Position numbers and translations under genes: made by a program. Below are positions 1 through 6,631 of a DNA stretch of 12,449 nt, piece after piece; position 1 is the stretch's first letter, and each line of letters starts with the position of its first letter. The DNA is from UBA4055 sp036721445 (GTDB taxonomy: Bacteria > UBA4055). The notes under the pieces were generated by a model. It did not search any database and was not told the origin of the DNA. It worked only from the letters and a program-made list of their open reading frames with translations. The stretch covers positions 1 through 12,449 of the forward strand of contig DAIMKZ010000061.1 of assembly GCA_036721445.1 (NCBI GenBank), written 5' to 3'.

Positions 1-1200
1 TGCGGAGGTTTTTTTATCCCCAGTTTCAGGCACCTCACCGAAAAGATCATATAAATAGCCTCCCAAGCTTTCATAATCGCCGTCTTCAGGGAGGTTTACA
101 TCCATTATGCCGTTAAGTTCGTCAATAGGTATTTTAGCGTCAAATTCATAAGAATGGTCGTTTATTTTTCTGTAAAGTCTCTCTTCTTCATCGAACTCAT
201 CCTGTATTTCACCGACTATCTCCTCAATAATATCCTCCAGCGTGATCATTCCTGAAGTTCCGCCGTACTCATCAACTACAATAGCAATGTGGGTCTTTTC
301 TCTCTGGAACATTTTTAAAAGTTCAGAAATGTCTTTTGATTCAGGAATAAATGTAACTTCTCTTACGATCCTTTCGATATTGAAATTATCTTCAGGAGAT
401 TTTATGTGATGGAGAAGGTCTTTAATATAAAGGATGCCTGTAATGTTGTCAATGTTGTCTTTATAGACAGGGATCCTTGAAAAATTGTTCTCATTTATAA
501 ATGCAAAAAGATCTTTTGTTGTAATATCTTCGGGTATAGTCATCATATCCACCCTTGGAACCATTATCTCTTTTGCTGTTTTTTCGCTGAATTCAAAGAT
601 CGAATTTATCATATTCTTTTCGTCTTCCTCCAGCACGCCGTCCTCGCCGCCGACCTCCATCAGGTTCTCGATATCTTTCCTCGTATATTCAGATATCCCG
701 TCAACATGTTTCAGTTTTCCCACAAAGATCCATACGATCTTCTCGATCGCAAAAGACAGCGGAAGGAGTATGTAGTAGAAAAATAGAATTATGCCCGAGA
801 AACGTGTTACAAAGGCTGTCCTGTTCCTGATAGCAAAGGATTTGGGTATTATCTCTCCGGTCAGCAGTATTATGAGTCCGATCACGATCACATTAGTAAG
901 GATGCCGAGAGTTTCGAGTCCTGATCCATCGAAAAGCTCTTTTGTAAAGAGGGCGGCTATTGTAGCCACGCTCACGTTCGCCAGGTTGTTGCCGAGCAGA
1001 AGAGATACGAGAAGGGATTCTGATTTTTCGGACACCAGTGTAGCTATTTTTTTATGCCTTCCTTTCTTAAGTTCGGAGATCTCTCCTGCGGAAAGGCTTA
1101 CGAAAGCTGTTTCAGCTGCAGAAAAAAGCATGCTTGCGCAAAGCAGAGTTACAAAACCTGTTACCTGAAGTAGTACAGGGTAGATACTGGGGGGCTCCAT
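1..1200 (-). CDS. CNNM/CorC (HlyC) family DUF21-CBS membrane protein, 3' end outside window
   Basis: This is the first 400 residues of a hemolysin C/CorC/CNNM-type inner-membrane protein; the family is linked to Mg2+/Co2+ or other divalent cation transport. The order of domains is visible. An N-terminal DUF21 membrane region (about residues 8-160) has hydrophobic segments and the family motif GEIIPKS near 115-121. A pair of CBS domains follows: the first starts around IMVPRVDMM (212-220), and the second ends in VDEYGGTSGMITLEDIIEEI (about 309-328). Then comes the beginning of the acidic CorC_HlyC C-terminal domain (from about 350), cut off by the window edge. The start codon is ATG, preceded by GGAG at 7 bases. 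It overlaps the ybeY stop by one base (TAATG), which suggests translational coupling as the third gene of the HD-ybeY operon. The ion transported cannot be told from sequence. Members with this domain order are also annotated as gliding protein GldE in Bacteroidetes, and nothing here decides for or against that. Confidence 0.93.
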   Translation of the reverse strand, partial: MEPPSIYPVLLQVTGFVTLLCASMLFSAAETAFVSLSAGEISELKKGRHKKIATLVSEKSESLLVSLLLGNNLANVSVATIAALFTKELFDGSGLETLGILTNVIVIGLIILLTGEIIPKSFAIRNRTAFVTRFSGIILFFYYILLPLSFAIEKIVWIFVGKLKHVDGISEYTRKDIENLMEVGGEDGVLEEDEKNMINSIFEFSEKTAKEIMVPRVDMMTIPEDITTKDLFAFINENNFSRIPVYKDNIDNITGILYIKDLLHHIKSPEDNFNIERIVREVTFIPESKDISELLKMFQREKTHIAIVVDEYGGTSGMITLEDIIEEIVGEIQDEFDEEERLYRKINDHSYEFDAKIPIDELNGIMDVNLPEDGDYESLGGYLYDLFGEVPETGDKKTSA

Positions 1201-1664
1201 TAAATTGCTCCGGAATTATTTGACTTGCCGAAATTATATTGTTTCCAAAGAGTTAATATTTCATCCTCTTTATATCTCATCAGTTTCATTTTTTTCGAGT
1301 CCGTATCATCATAGCCGGTCAGGTGAAGAAGGCCGTGAAAAATAAGACGGTAAAGCTCCTCATTTAAAAGTACGCCGAAAATCTTTGACTGTCTTTTAGC
1401 CTCATCCGTACAAATGATTATCTCCCCGTCGATACCTGTCAGAGTACCCTCAGTGTAATCGAAAGTAATGACATCCGTGCTTCCTTCGTGAGACAGATAT
1501 TTTTCGTTGATATTTGTCATTTCATTATCGCGAACGAACGAAATATTCAAAGATGATATTTTTATCTTATTCATTTTTGTAAAGAATTCGACTGAATTAA
1601 TTACCGACCTCAGGCTGATCTTTGAAGTGGTAAAATTATCAGCTTTTATGCTATTTCTTTTCAT
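1200..1664 (-). CDS. ybeY: Endoribonuclease YbeY (rRNA maturation factor)
   Basis: This is a 154-residue protein of normal length for YbeY, the metal-dependent endoribonuclease involved in 16S rRNA 3'-end maturation and ribosome quality control. Family signatures seen are STDVITFDY (62-70), the GEIIIC strand (80-85), and the metal site HGLLHLTGYDD (110-120). Most bacterial YbeY proteins have a third metal-binding His after GYD; here that place is Asp120, with His110 and His114 kept. I recall Asp at this place in Bacteroidetes proteins, so the enzyme is probably functional. The ATG lies inside the end of the HD phosphodiesterase gene (14-base overlap), and the stop overlaps the start of the CNNM gene, so translation of all three is likely coupled. 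I see no strong ribosome binding site before this ATG, which fits re-initiation by ribosomes finishing the upstream gene. Confidence 0.95.
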   Translation of the reverse strand: MKRNSIKADNFTTSKISLRSVINSVEFFTKMNKIKISSLNISFVRDNEMTNINEKYLSHEGSTDVITFDYTEGTLTGIDGEIIICTDEAKRQSKIFGVLLNEELYRLIFHGLLHLTGYDDTDSKKMKLMRYKEDEILTLWKQYNFGKSNNSGAI

Positions 1665-3993
1665 TATCTGTACCGTTATTCTCTTCAGGTTTTATTTTTT
1701 CAGGATACTTGATGCGCTGATGATACATTCCTGTTATAACAGGCAGCATCGCCTCTCTGATCTTACTTAGATCGTTAAGTTTTATATCACATTCGTCAAG
1801 TTCACCGGACTGAAGCCTGTCCATTATAATTTCATTAATAATCTGTCTGAACCTGTCAGCGTTCGCTCCTGCTTCCGATCTGCATTTAGCCTCGATTATA
1901 TCTGAAAGCATCACAATAGCAGTTTCTTTAGTATGAGGCTTAGGTCCGGGATATCTGTAAACCGACTCGTTAACTTTTTCATCGGATCCCTTTGACATGT
2001 TAACTGCCTTATTGTAGAAATACTCCATTCTGGATATTCCGTGATGGCTTCTTATAAAATCAATTATTACTTCGGGCAGTTTGTTCTCATAGGCAAGTTT
2101 TATGCCTTCTTTCACGTGAGCGGAAAGCACGAAAGCACTCATGCTGGGAAGCATTTTGTCATGTTTGTTAGGCATATTCTGCTGATTTTCAATAAAATAT
2201 TCAGCCTTTTTGATCTTGCCGATATCGTGATAATATGATCCTACACGGGCAAGAAGAGAATTTGCGTTTATAGCTTCCGATGCCGCTTCCGCCAGGTTGC
2301 CTACGGTAATACTGTGATGATATGTTCCCGGAGCTTCGATCTGGAGTTTCTTGAGCAGCGGATTTGACATGTCTGAAAGCTGCAGTAGAGTAACATCGGT
2401 GGGGGTCTTAAAAGTTCTTTCGATAATTGTTAAAAATGTCAGTGCGAGCAGCGGAGATACCGCCGAGTTAATAGCGCTGTGAGTAAGGATCTTTATCAGT
2501 TCGTCGAACGAAGAATTGTATGTAAGATAAAATCCGATACCCGGAATTATAAGTCCGAAAAGAGAAAACAGCAGTGTTTTGTATATGAACTGGAAAATAT
2601 CTCTTATCTTGTTGACTGCATACATCGTGAAAAGACCGGAGAACAAGGGAATAAAAACATACATAAAATTATTCCCGATTATCAGAGAGACCAGTACAGA
2701 ACATACAACTGTAGTCGCGAATGCGACTCGCATGTCAAAAAAAACGGCGGTCAGGACCGATGTGACGGACATTGTTATCAGATAAGGAGAGAAATCATCG
2801 ATATATTTTCTTGAATAATAGACAATGAGCAGCTGAAGAAGTATGAGCAGAAATAACTGCGTAACGGACTTTACGTTATAAAGATATTTTTTCCTGTTGA
2901 AAAATATCATCAGTATTAGGACTACATAGAACAGAGACGAAATGATCGTTTTTCCCGCAAGGTCTTTAAAGTTGATCTTTTTAAATAGGGAATTGTTGTC
3001 TTTCAATAAGATCTCTTTCTGTTTCAGTTCAAGAGACCTCAGCTTCTTAAGATGGTTCTTTGTAACGACCATGTTCTTCAGAAGTATCTCGTCGCCTTTT
3101 TTCACAAGACCGTCAGCCAGAGGAATTTCATTCTGAGCTTTTAAAATGAGAGAATCGGTTAATTTCTTGCTGAATATAAGAGAAGGCTTTGAAAAGTTCG
3201 TTAGTATTTTTTTCCAATACGCCAGTGAATCATTGTCGAGATCGGCGTGGATTGAGGACAGAAAGTCTATATCTCTGCCGTCTTTTGCCGCAGCATCCTC
3301 AAAATCGTTTATAAAATATTCTTTCAGACCTTCTTCCGAATGTTCTTTCATTAAGAATTTTCCGAGGTTACGGTTAAAGATGCTGCTTTTCGGGGTGTCG
3401 AGTATCCTGTCCTGAGTGTTCCTTCTTAGGTAGTAACCGATCCTCTTTCTAAGATTTAGATCGCTTAACAGGTTAAGTTTGGACAGTTCATCGAAATCAG
3501 CGCTGTAATTCTGATTGAACAGGAATTTCTCTCTCTGGAAATTCTTTCTAAGTATCTGATAAACAGAATCTGCGGCATTTTTCTGCTTAATGAATAACTG
3601 GGGGTCTTTTTGAGACAGTGAATCCTTCTTCGCTTCAAAGAAAACGATCTTCTCATAAAGGTCAGTAACATTATCCTGCATTGATAAAAGCTCGTCAAAA
3701 TCAGGCCCTAAATTCTGGTATTGCCTGTAAAGGTGAATGTTCAGAGTATCGTTAAGTATGAATACAGGAACTATCGTCGATTTGATTTTGTTCCTCAGGT
3801 CATCCAGCTCTTCTTCAGTTCTGAGAATTTCAAAATCGAAAGGGGCTATGATCTTTTCCGGAGCAAGAACACCTTCCTTATAGTCCAGAAATTCACTTGT
3901 CCTTTCTCTCGGCATCATGTAAACAGTAACTGCCACTGAAAAGAGCAGGAAGACGGACATGTATATTAGCGCGGTTTTATTTCTCTTTGTCAT
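1651..3993 (-). CDS. pgpH: PgpH-type 7TM-HD membrane phosphodiesterase (probable c-di-AMP hydrolase)
   Basis: This is a 780-residue membrane protein with the layout of the 7TMR-HD family, whose characterised member PgpH hydrolyses cyclic di-AMP in Listeria. It has an N-terminal membrane anchor (about 8-27) and a large, mostly hydrophilic extracytoplasmic domain (about 30-340). Roughly seven hydrophobic helices follow between 348 and 524, and then a cytoplasmic HD domain (about 555-705). Candidate metal ligands of the HD domain are all present: the YHHS motif (His559/560), HD at 589-590, His626 in SAHV, the SHH motif (His650/651), and Asp698 in MLSD. The C-terminal tail is short and charged. 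The start is ATG with AAAAAGG about 6 bases upstream. It heads an operon with ybeY and the CNNM gene, an arrangement seen in several bacterial phyla. The c-di-AMP substrate is taken from the family. No diadenylate cyclase lies in this window. Confidence 0.93.
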   Translation of the reverse strand: MTKRNKTALIYMSVFLLFSVAVTVYMMPRERTSEFLDYKEGVLAPEKIIAPFDFEILRTEEELDDLRNKIKSTIVPVFILNDTLNIHLYRQYQNLGPDFDELLSMQDNVTDLYEKIVFFEAKKDSLSQKDPQLFIKQKNAADSVYQILRKNFQREKFLFNQNYSADFDELSKLNLLSDLNLRKRIGYYLRRNTQDRILDTPKSSIFNRNLGKFLMKEHSEEGLKEYFINDFEDAAAKDGRDIDFLSSIHADLDNDSLAYWKKILTNFSKPSLIFSKKLTDSLILKAQNEIPLADGLVKKGDEILLKNMVVTKNHLKKLRSLELKQKEILLKDNNSLFKKINFKDLAGKTIISSLFYVVLILMIFFNRKKYLYNVKSVTQLFLLILLQLLIVYYSRKYIDDFSPYLITMSVTSVLTAVFFDMRVAFATTVVCSVLVSLIIGNNFMYVFIPLFSGLFTMYAVNKIRDIFQFIYKTLLFSLFGLIIPGIGFYLTYNSSFDELIKILTHSAINSAVSPLLALTFLTIIERTFKTPTDVTLLQLSDMSNPLLKKLQIEAPGTYHHSITVGNLAEAASEAINANSLLARVGSYYHDIGKIKKAEYFIENQQNMPNKHDKMLPSMSAFVLSAHVKEGIKLAYENKLPEVIIDFIRSHHGISRMEYFYNKAVNMSKGSDEKVNESVYRYPGPKPHTKETAIVMLSDIIEAKCRSEAGANADRFRQIINEIIMDRLQSGELDECDIKLNDLSKIREAMLPVITGMYHQRIKYPEKIKPEENNGTDNEKK

Positions 3994-4015
3994 TCACAAC
4001 CTTTTTAACTTCCTG

Positions 4016-4046
4016 AAAAAAAAGGCGCATATCTGTCTACGCGCCT
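4016..4046 (-). terminator. Rho-independent terminator after the LysM gene
   Basis: Read on the minus strand, AGGCGC (4046-4041), a 12-base loop, and GCGCCT (4028-4023) form a perfect 6-bp GC-rich stem. The stem runs straight into eight T residues (4023-4016). It lies about 60 bases past the stop of the LysM gene, as expected for an intrinsic terminator. It also ends only 22 bases before the ATG of the next minus-strand gene (3993), leaving no room for a promoter between the two. Confidence 0.85.
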
Positions 4047-4107
4047 AATTTTAACAAAGATATTCATTTCATATCTGCAGTTATCACCTTAGATGGTTCT
4101 TATGATG

Positions 4108-4803
4108 TTACCTGGGAATTGTAAATTCCTGCTCAGGATAAATAAGGTCAGCTTCTTTCTGGCCTTCTTTAAGAACAGCATTATATTTATTCTGCCATGA
4201 ACTTATAGTTTCTTTGTTGGCCTTATAAATATCAGTCCATTTGAAAGGATCATCATAGATATCTTTTTTACCGGATATTTTCCATAAGCTGTCGCCTTTT
4301 TTAACGACATAAGATGTAACGTAGGGAACAACGATAGAGCTTCTGACGGATTTTATTCTCTGGTCGATTCTCTCTATCTTGTTAAGATATTCTGTGAGCG
4401 CCGATATGTTGTTTGTCCTGAAAGTATTCAGTTCGGCTTCGAACTGATCAAGTTCGGCTCTTCTTTTGTACAGTTCTTCTGCAGGTAATGCTCCGAAAGA
4501 TCTTACTTTACCGTCAAGCGCGTCAAGGTCTTTCCCGAACTTATCTACTCCTGCTTTATCCGATCCGACCAGCTGGTAGATCTCTTCCCATGTCTGATCG
4601 ATCTTCTTCTGAGTTTCAGTTATCTGGTCGTTAGTCCCGGATATCTGTGAATTAGCTGTTGCCATTTCAGATTCAAGTCTTGCGAGATCCTCCTGTGCTT
4701 TCTGAAGCTTCGGCATATATTCCTCTTCGTAGTTTACCTTATCCTGAGAAAAGCCTAAGCTAAAAAAAGTCAAGACCAAAAGTGTGATAATCGTATTTTT
4801 CAT
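4108..4803 (-). CDS. Secreted coiled-coil protein with C-terminal LysM domain
   Basis: This is a 231-residue exported protein predicted to sit in the periplasm or cell wall and bind peptidoglycan. Residues 1-20 form a signal peptide (MKN, then a hydrophobic core ending LGFSQ). Residues about 25-160 are rich in Glu, Lys, Gln and Leu with heptad-like spacing, indicating a long coiled coil. A LysM domain starts near residue 165 (YVVKKGDSLWKISG) and ends IYPEQEFTIPR at the C terminus. About 20 extra charged residues lie between the ANKETI helix and the closing IYPEQ segment of the LysM. I chose the ATG at 4803 because AAGGAAG sits 7 bases before it; the TTG two codons upstream is only a base or two from that site. 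It lies 21 bases after the small lipoprotein gene in the same operon and is followed by an intrinsic terminator. The exact function is not known to me; a structural or tethering role is inferred. Confidence 0.87.
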   Translation of the reverse strand: MKNTIITLLVLTFFSLGFSQDKVNYEEEYMPKLQKAQEDLARLESEMATANSQISGTNDQITETQKKIDQTWEEIYQLVGSDKAGVDKFGKDLDALDGKVRSFGALPAEELYKRRAELDQFEAELNTFRTNNISALTEYLNKIERIDQRIKSVRSSIVVPYVTSYVVKKGDSLWKISGKKDIYDDPFKWTDIYKANKETISSWQNKYNAVLKEGQKEADLIYPEQEFTIPR

Positions 4804-4824
4804 AGTCAATCTTCCTTAATGAAT

Positions 4825-5079
4825 TTATTTTAGTCTGCTTTCTACAGCTGCTTTTTCTTCCTCAGCTTTCTTGAGGTCTGTCTGAAGATCAGCAAGCTTG
4901 GTTTCAAGATTCCTTCTTTCCTTGGTCAGATCAGAAAGTTTTGTTTCAGCCTTTTTGACTGCTGTCTGGGTATCATCCAGAGTCTTCAGTTCTTCTTCGT
5001 TGGCATATCGGGTACAGCCGGCGAAAAGAAAAGAGAGGACAATCATTGACAATATTATTGTCCTGATAGATTTTAACAT
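4825..5079 (-). CDS. Small coiled-coil lipoprotein, Braun (Lpp)-like in design
   Basis: This is an 84-residue lipoprotein. The signal sequence (MLKSIRT plus a hydrophobic core) ends in a lipobox LFAGC, placing the lipidated Cys at residue 22. The 63-residue mature part is almost wholly alpha-helical and charged (KLSDLTKERRNLETKLADL region) with heptad spacing of Leu/Ala, so a coiled-coil oligomer is expected. The last residue is Lys. This resembles Braun lipoprotein, whose short mature helix ends in a Lys that is crosslinked to peptidoglycan, but I see no clear sequence identity and call it only an analogue. I chose the ATG at 5079, with GGAGG 4 bases upstream, because it puts the lipobox at a normal distance. 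An in-frame ATG at 5133 would add 18 residues before the signal peptide. It is the first gene of the operon with the LysM protein. Confidence 0.82.
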   Translation of the reverse strand: MLKSIRTIILSMIVLSFLFAGCTRYANEEELKTLDDTQTAVKKAETKLSDLTKERRNLETKLADLQTDLKKAEEEKAAVESRLK

Positions 5080-5178
5080 TGAACCTCCAATAGATTTATT
5101 TGTTTTTTTACCGTTATACAACGCACATTTCATCCTAAATTCCCGCTAATTTTGATACAGTAAGCATTTAAAAGCATA

Positions 5179-5207
5179 AATATATGGAATGATGAGTTCT
5201 AAGTCAA
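5179..5207 (-). promoter_or_regulatory. Sigma70-type promoter of the lipoprotein-LysM operon
   Basis: On the minus strand the -35 box TTGACT (5207-5202) and -10 box TATATT (5184-5179) are separated by exactly 17 bases. Just upstream (5208-5227) lies an almost pure A/T tract that could act as an UP element. Transcription would start near 5172, leaving a leader of about 93 bases before the ATG at 5079. Such a strong promoter fits an abundant structural envelope protein. The match is by eye; the start site is inferred. Confidence 0.75.
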
Positions 5208-5228
5208 GATATTTAATTTAAATTTATA

Positions 5229-5250
5229 GCGTCCATGTGGATAACGACGC
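5229..5250. promoter_or_regulatory. Perfect DnaA box inside a GCGTC/GACGC inverted repeat
   Basis: Positions 5236-5244 read TGTGGATAA, the exact complement of the consensus DnaA box TTATCCACA. The box is centred in the spacer of a 5-base inverted repeat, GCGTC (5229-5233) and GACGC (5246-5250). It sits about midway between the -35 boxes of the two divergent promoter candidates. Only one perfect box is seen here and there is no origin-type cluster, so this is a possible DnaA-responsive regulatory site or a chance match, not an origin call. Confidence 0.45.
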
Positions 5251-5272
5251 GGAATAATTTATAACAAAAGAT

Positions 5273-5302
5273 TTGGATTTACCGTTTCGGTTGCGTTATA
5301 TT
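5273..5302 (+). promoter_or_regulatory. Candidate promoter for the glutamate dehydrogenase operon
   Basis: TTGGAT (5273-5278) and TATATT (5297-5302) are separated by 18 bases, giving a moderate sigma70-like match about 40 bases before the gdhA start codon. The -10 is good but the -35 keeps only the TTG. No better plus-strand pair was found in the divergent region. Confidence 0.4.
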
Positions 5303-5323
5303 ATACAAACTGAAGAACCGAAA
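5285..5323. repeat. 8-base inverted repeat bracketing the gdhA -10 box (possible operator)
   Basis: TTTCGGTT (5285-5292) and AACCGAAA (5316-5323) are perfect inverted copies separated by 23 bases. The candidate -10 box at 5297-5302 lies in the spacer and the predicted transcription start is near 5309. The left arm would therefore not be transcribed, so a protein-binding operator is more likely than an RNA hairpin. If transcription starts further upstream, the repeat could instead fold as a leader stem. Confidence 0.4.
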
Positions 5324-5341
5324 TTATCAGCGGGAGAAAAA

Positions 5342-6628
5342 ATGTACGAAAATTCATACAATCCCTACAAAATAGCACAGGAACAGTTCGATAAGGCTGC
5401 TGACATTCTCGGACTTGACAGAGCCGCAAGAGATCTTCTGCGTACACCCATGAAGGAATATCACTTCAGTATCCCCGTAAGGATGGACGACGGAACAAAA
5501 AAGATATTTAAGGGATTCAGGATCATGCATAACGACGCCAGAGGTCCTGCAAAAGGAGGAATAAGGTTCCATCCCCACGAAACCGTAGATACTATGAGAG
5601 CTTTGTCGATGCTGATGAGCTGGAAAACGGCGGTAGCGGATATTCCTCTTGGCGGCGGAAAAGGAGGAGTGATCTGCGATCCGCATGACCTTTCTCTGAA
5701 TGAACAGGAGCAGATATGCAGGGGATGGGTAAGGCAGAATTTCAAGAATATCGGAGCTAATATCGACGTGCCTGCACCTGAACTTATGACTAACGCCCGC
5801 CATATGTTGTGGATGCTTGATGAATACGAGATAATCACAGGTTCAAGAAATCCGGGTTTTATCACTGGAAAACCTGTCGGAATGGGCGGTTCTCTTGGCA
5901 AGATCGAATCGACAGGTTACGGAGTAATGCTCTGTATAAGAGAAGCTTTGAAAGAATTGAACATCAAACCTGGAAATACCATAGCCAGCTTTCAGGGTTT
6001 CGGCAATGTTGCTCAGAACGCGATCGAACTATACAACAAAATGGGCGGTACCGTCCTTTGTGTATCAAGCTGGGACCAGAAAGAAATGAAAGCGGTAACC
6101 TTCTGCAAGAAAAGCGGTATCGATCTTCAAGAATTAAAAAAAATATCAGATCCGTTCGGAGGAATAGATAAGAGTAAAGCACGGGACCTGGGATATGATA
6201 TCAAAAACGGCGGCGAATGGATAAAGCAGGATGTCGACATCCTGGTTCCTGCGGCGATCGAGAATCAGATAGATCAGGAGAACGTGAACAGCATTTCAGC
6301 GTCCGTTAAGATACTGGCTGAAGGAGCTAACAGCTCGACAAATCCGTCTGCCGAACCCGAAATATATTCAAAAGGAATAAAACTGATACCTGACCTTCTG
6401 GCAAATACGGGCGGAGTTATATGTTCCTATTTCGAACAGGTTCAGAGCAACAGCAATTATTACTGGGACAAAAATGAAGTCTTCGGAAAGCTTGACCAGA
6501 AAATCACTTCAGCCTACATATCAGTCAGCGAGTTCTCCAGGAAAAACAATTTAAATATGCGTGATGCTGCCTACATCATATCCGTTGACAGAGTGGCTAC
6601 AGCATGCAGAGAAAGGGGATGGGTGTAG
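5342..6628 (+). CDS. gdhA: Glutamate dehydrogenase (Glu/Leu/Phe/Val dehydrogenase family)
   Basis: This is a 428-residue cytoplasmic enzyme of normal length for hexameric GDH, which oxidatively deaminates glutamate to 2-oxoglutarate and ammonia with NAD(P). The three active-site lysines are present with the family spacing: Lys71 in KGGIRF, Lys95 in SWKTA, and catalytic Lys107 in LGGGKGG. The Rossmann dinucleotide motif is FQGFGNVA (218-225). Ser362 in CSYFE matches the residue that, with Lys71, selects the glutamate side chain, so glutamate is favoured over branched-chain amino acids. Unusually, the catalytic Asp of the PAPD/PAGD motif is Glu147 here (DVPAPELMT). I chose the ATG at 5342 because GGGAG stands 6 bases before it; an in-frame TTG at 5273 would add 23 residues unlike the family. 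The next gene starts 3 bases after the stop, indicating co-expression. I did not try to settle NAD versus NADP preference. Confidence 0.94.
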   Translation: MYENSYNPYKIAQEQFDKAADILGLDRAARDLLRTPMKEYHFSIPVRMDDGTKKIFKGFRIMHNDARGPAKGGIRFHPHETVDTMRALSMLMSWKTAVADIPLGGGKGGVICDPHDLSLNEQEQICRGWVRQNFKNIGANIDVPAPELMTNARHMLWMLDEYEIITGSRNPGFITGKPVGMGGSLGKIESTGYGVMLCIREALKELNIKPGNTIASFQGFGNVAQNAIELYNKMGGTVLCVSSWDQKEMKAVTFCKKSGIDLQELKKISDPFGGIDKSKARDLGYDIKNGGEWIKQDVDILVPAAIENQIDQENVNSISASVKILAEGANSSTNPSAEPEIYSKGIKLIPDLLANTGGVICSYFEQVQSNSNYYWDKNEVFGKLDQKITSAYISVSEFSRKNNLNMRDAAYIISVDRVATACRERGWV

Positions 6629-6631
6629 AAA

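Noticed and set aside
485..1168. Two plus-strand open frames (485-775, 791-1168)
   Set aside because: They lie opposite the CNNM gene, which has clear domain motifs in the minus frame; the plus-strand products show serine-rich, non-family sequence.
4055..4062. TATCTTTG on the minus strand, matching the Bacteroidetes -7 element TAnnTTTG, as promoter of the HD operon
   Set aside because: No TTTG/TTG element is found at the needed distance upstream, and the strong promoter at 5179-5207 is ordinary sigma70 type, so this single match is too weak to annotate.
5080..5133. Earlier in-frame start (ATG 5133) for the small lipoprotein
   Set aside because: It would put 18 polar residues before the signal peptide; the ATG at 5079 has a GGAGG site and normal lipobox spacing.
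5229..5250. Replication origin at the DnaA box
   Set aside because: Only one perfect box was seen, with no box cluster and no dnaA, dnaN or gidA-type neighbours.
5354..5901. Minus-strand open frames across gdhA
   Set aside because: They are complements of conserved GDH coding sequence and show no family motif, start signal or neighbour logic.
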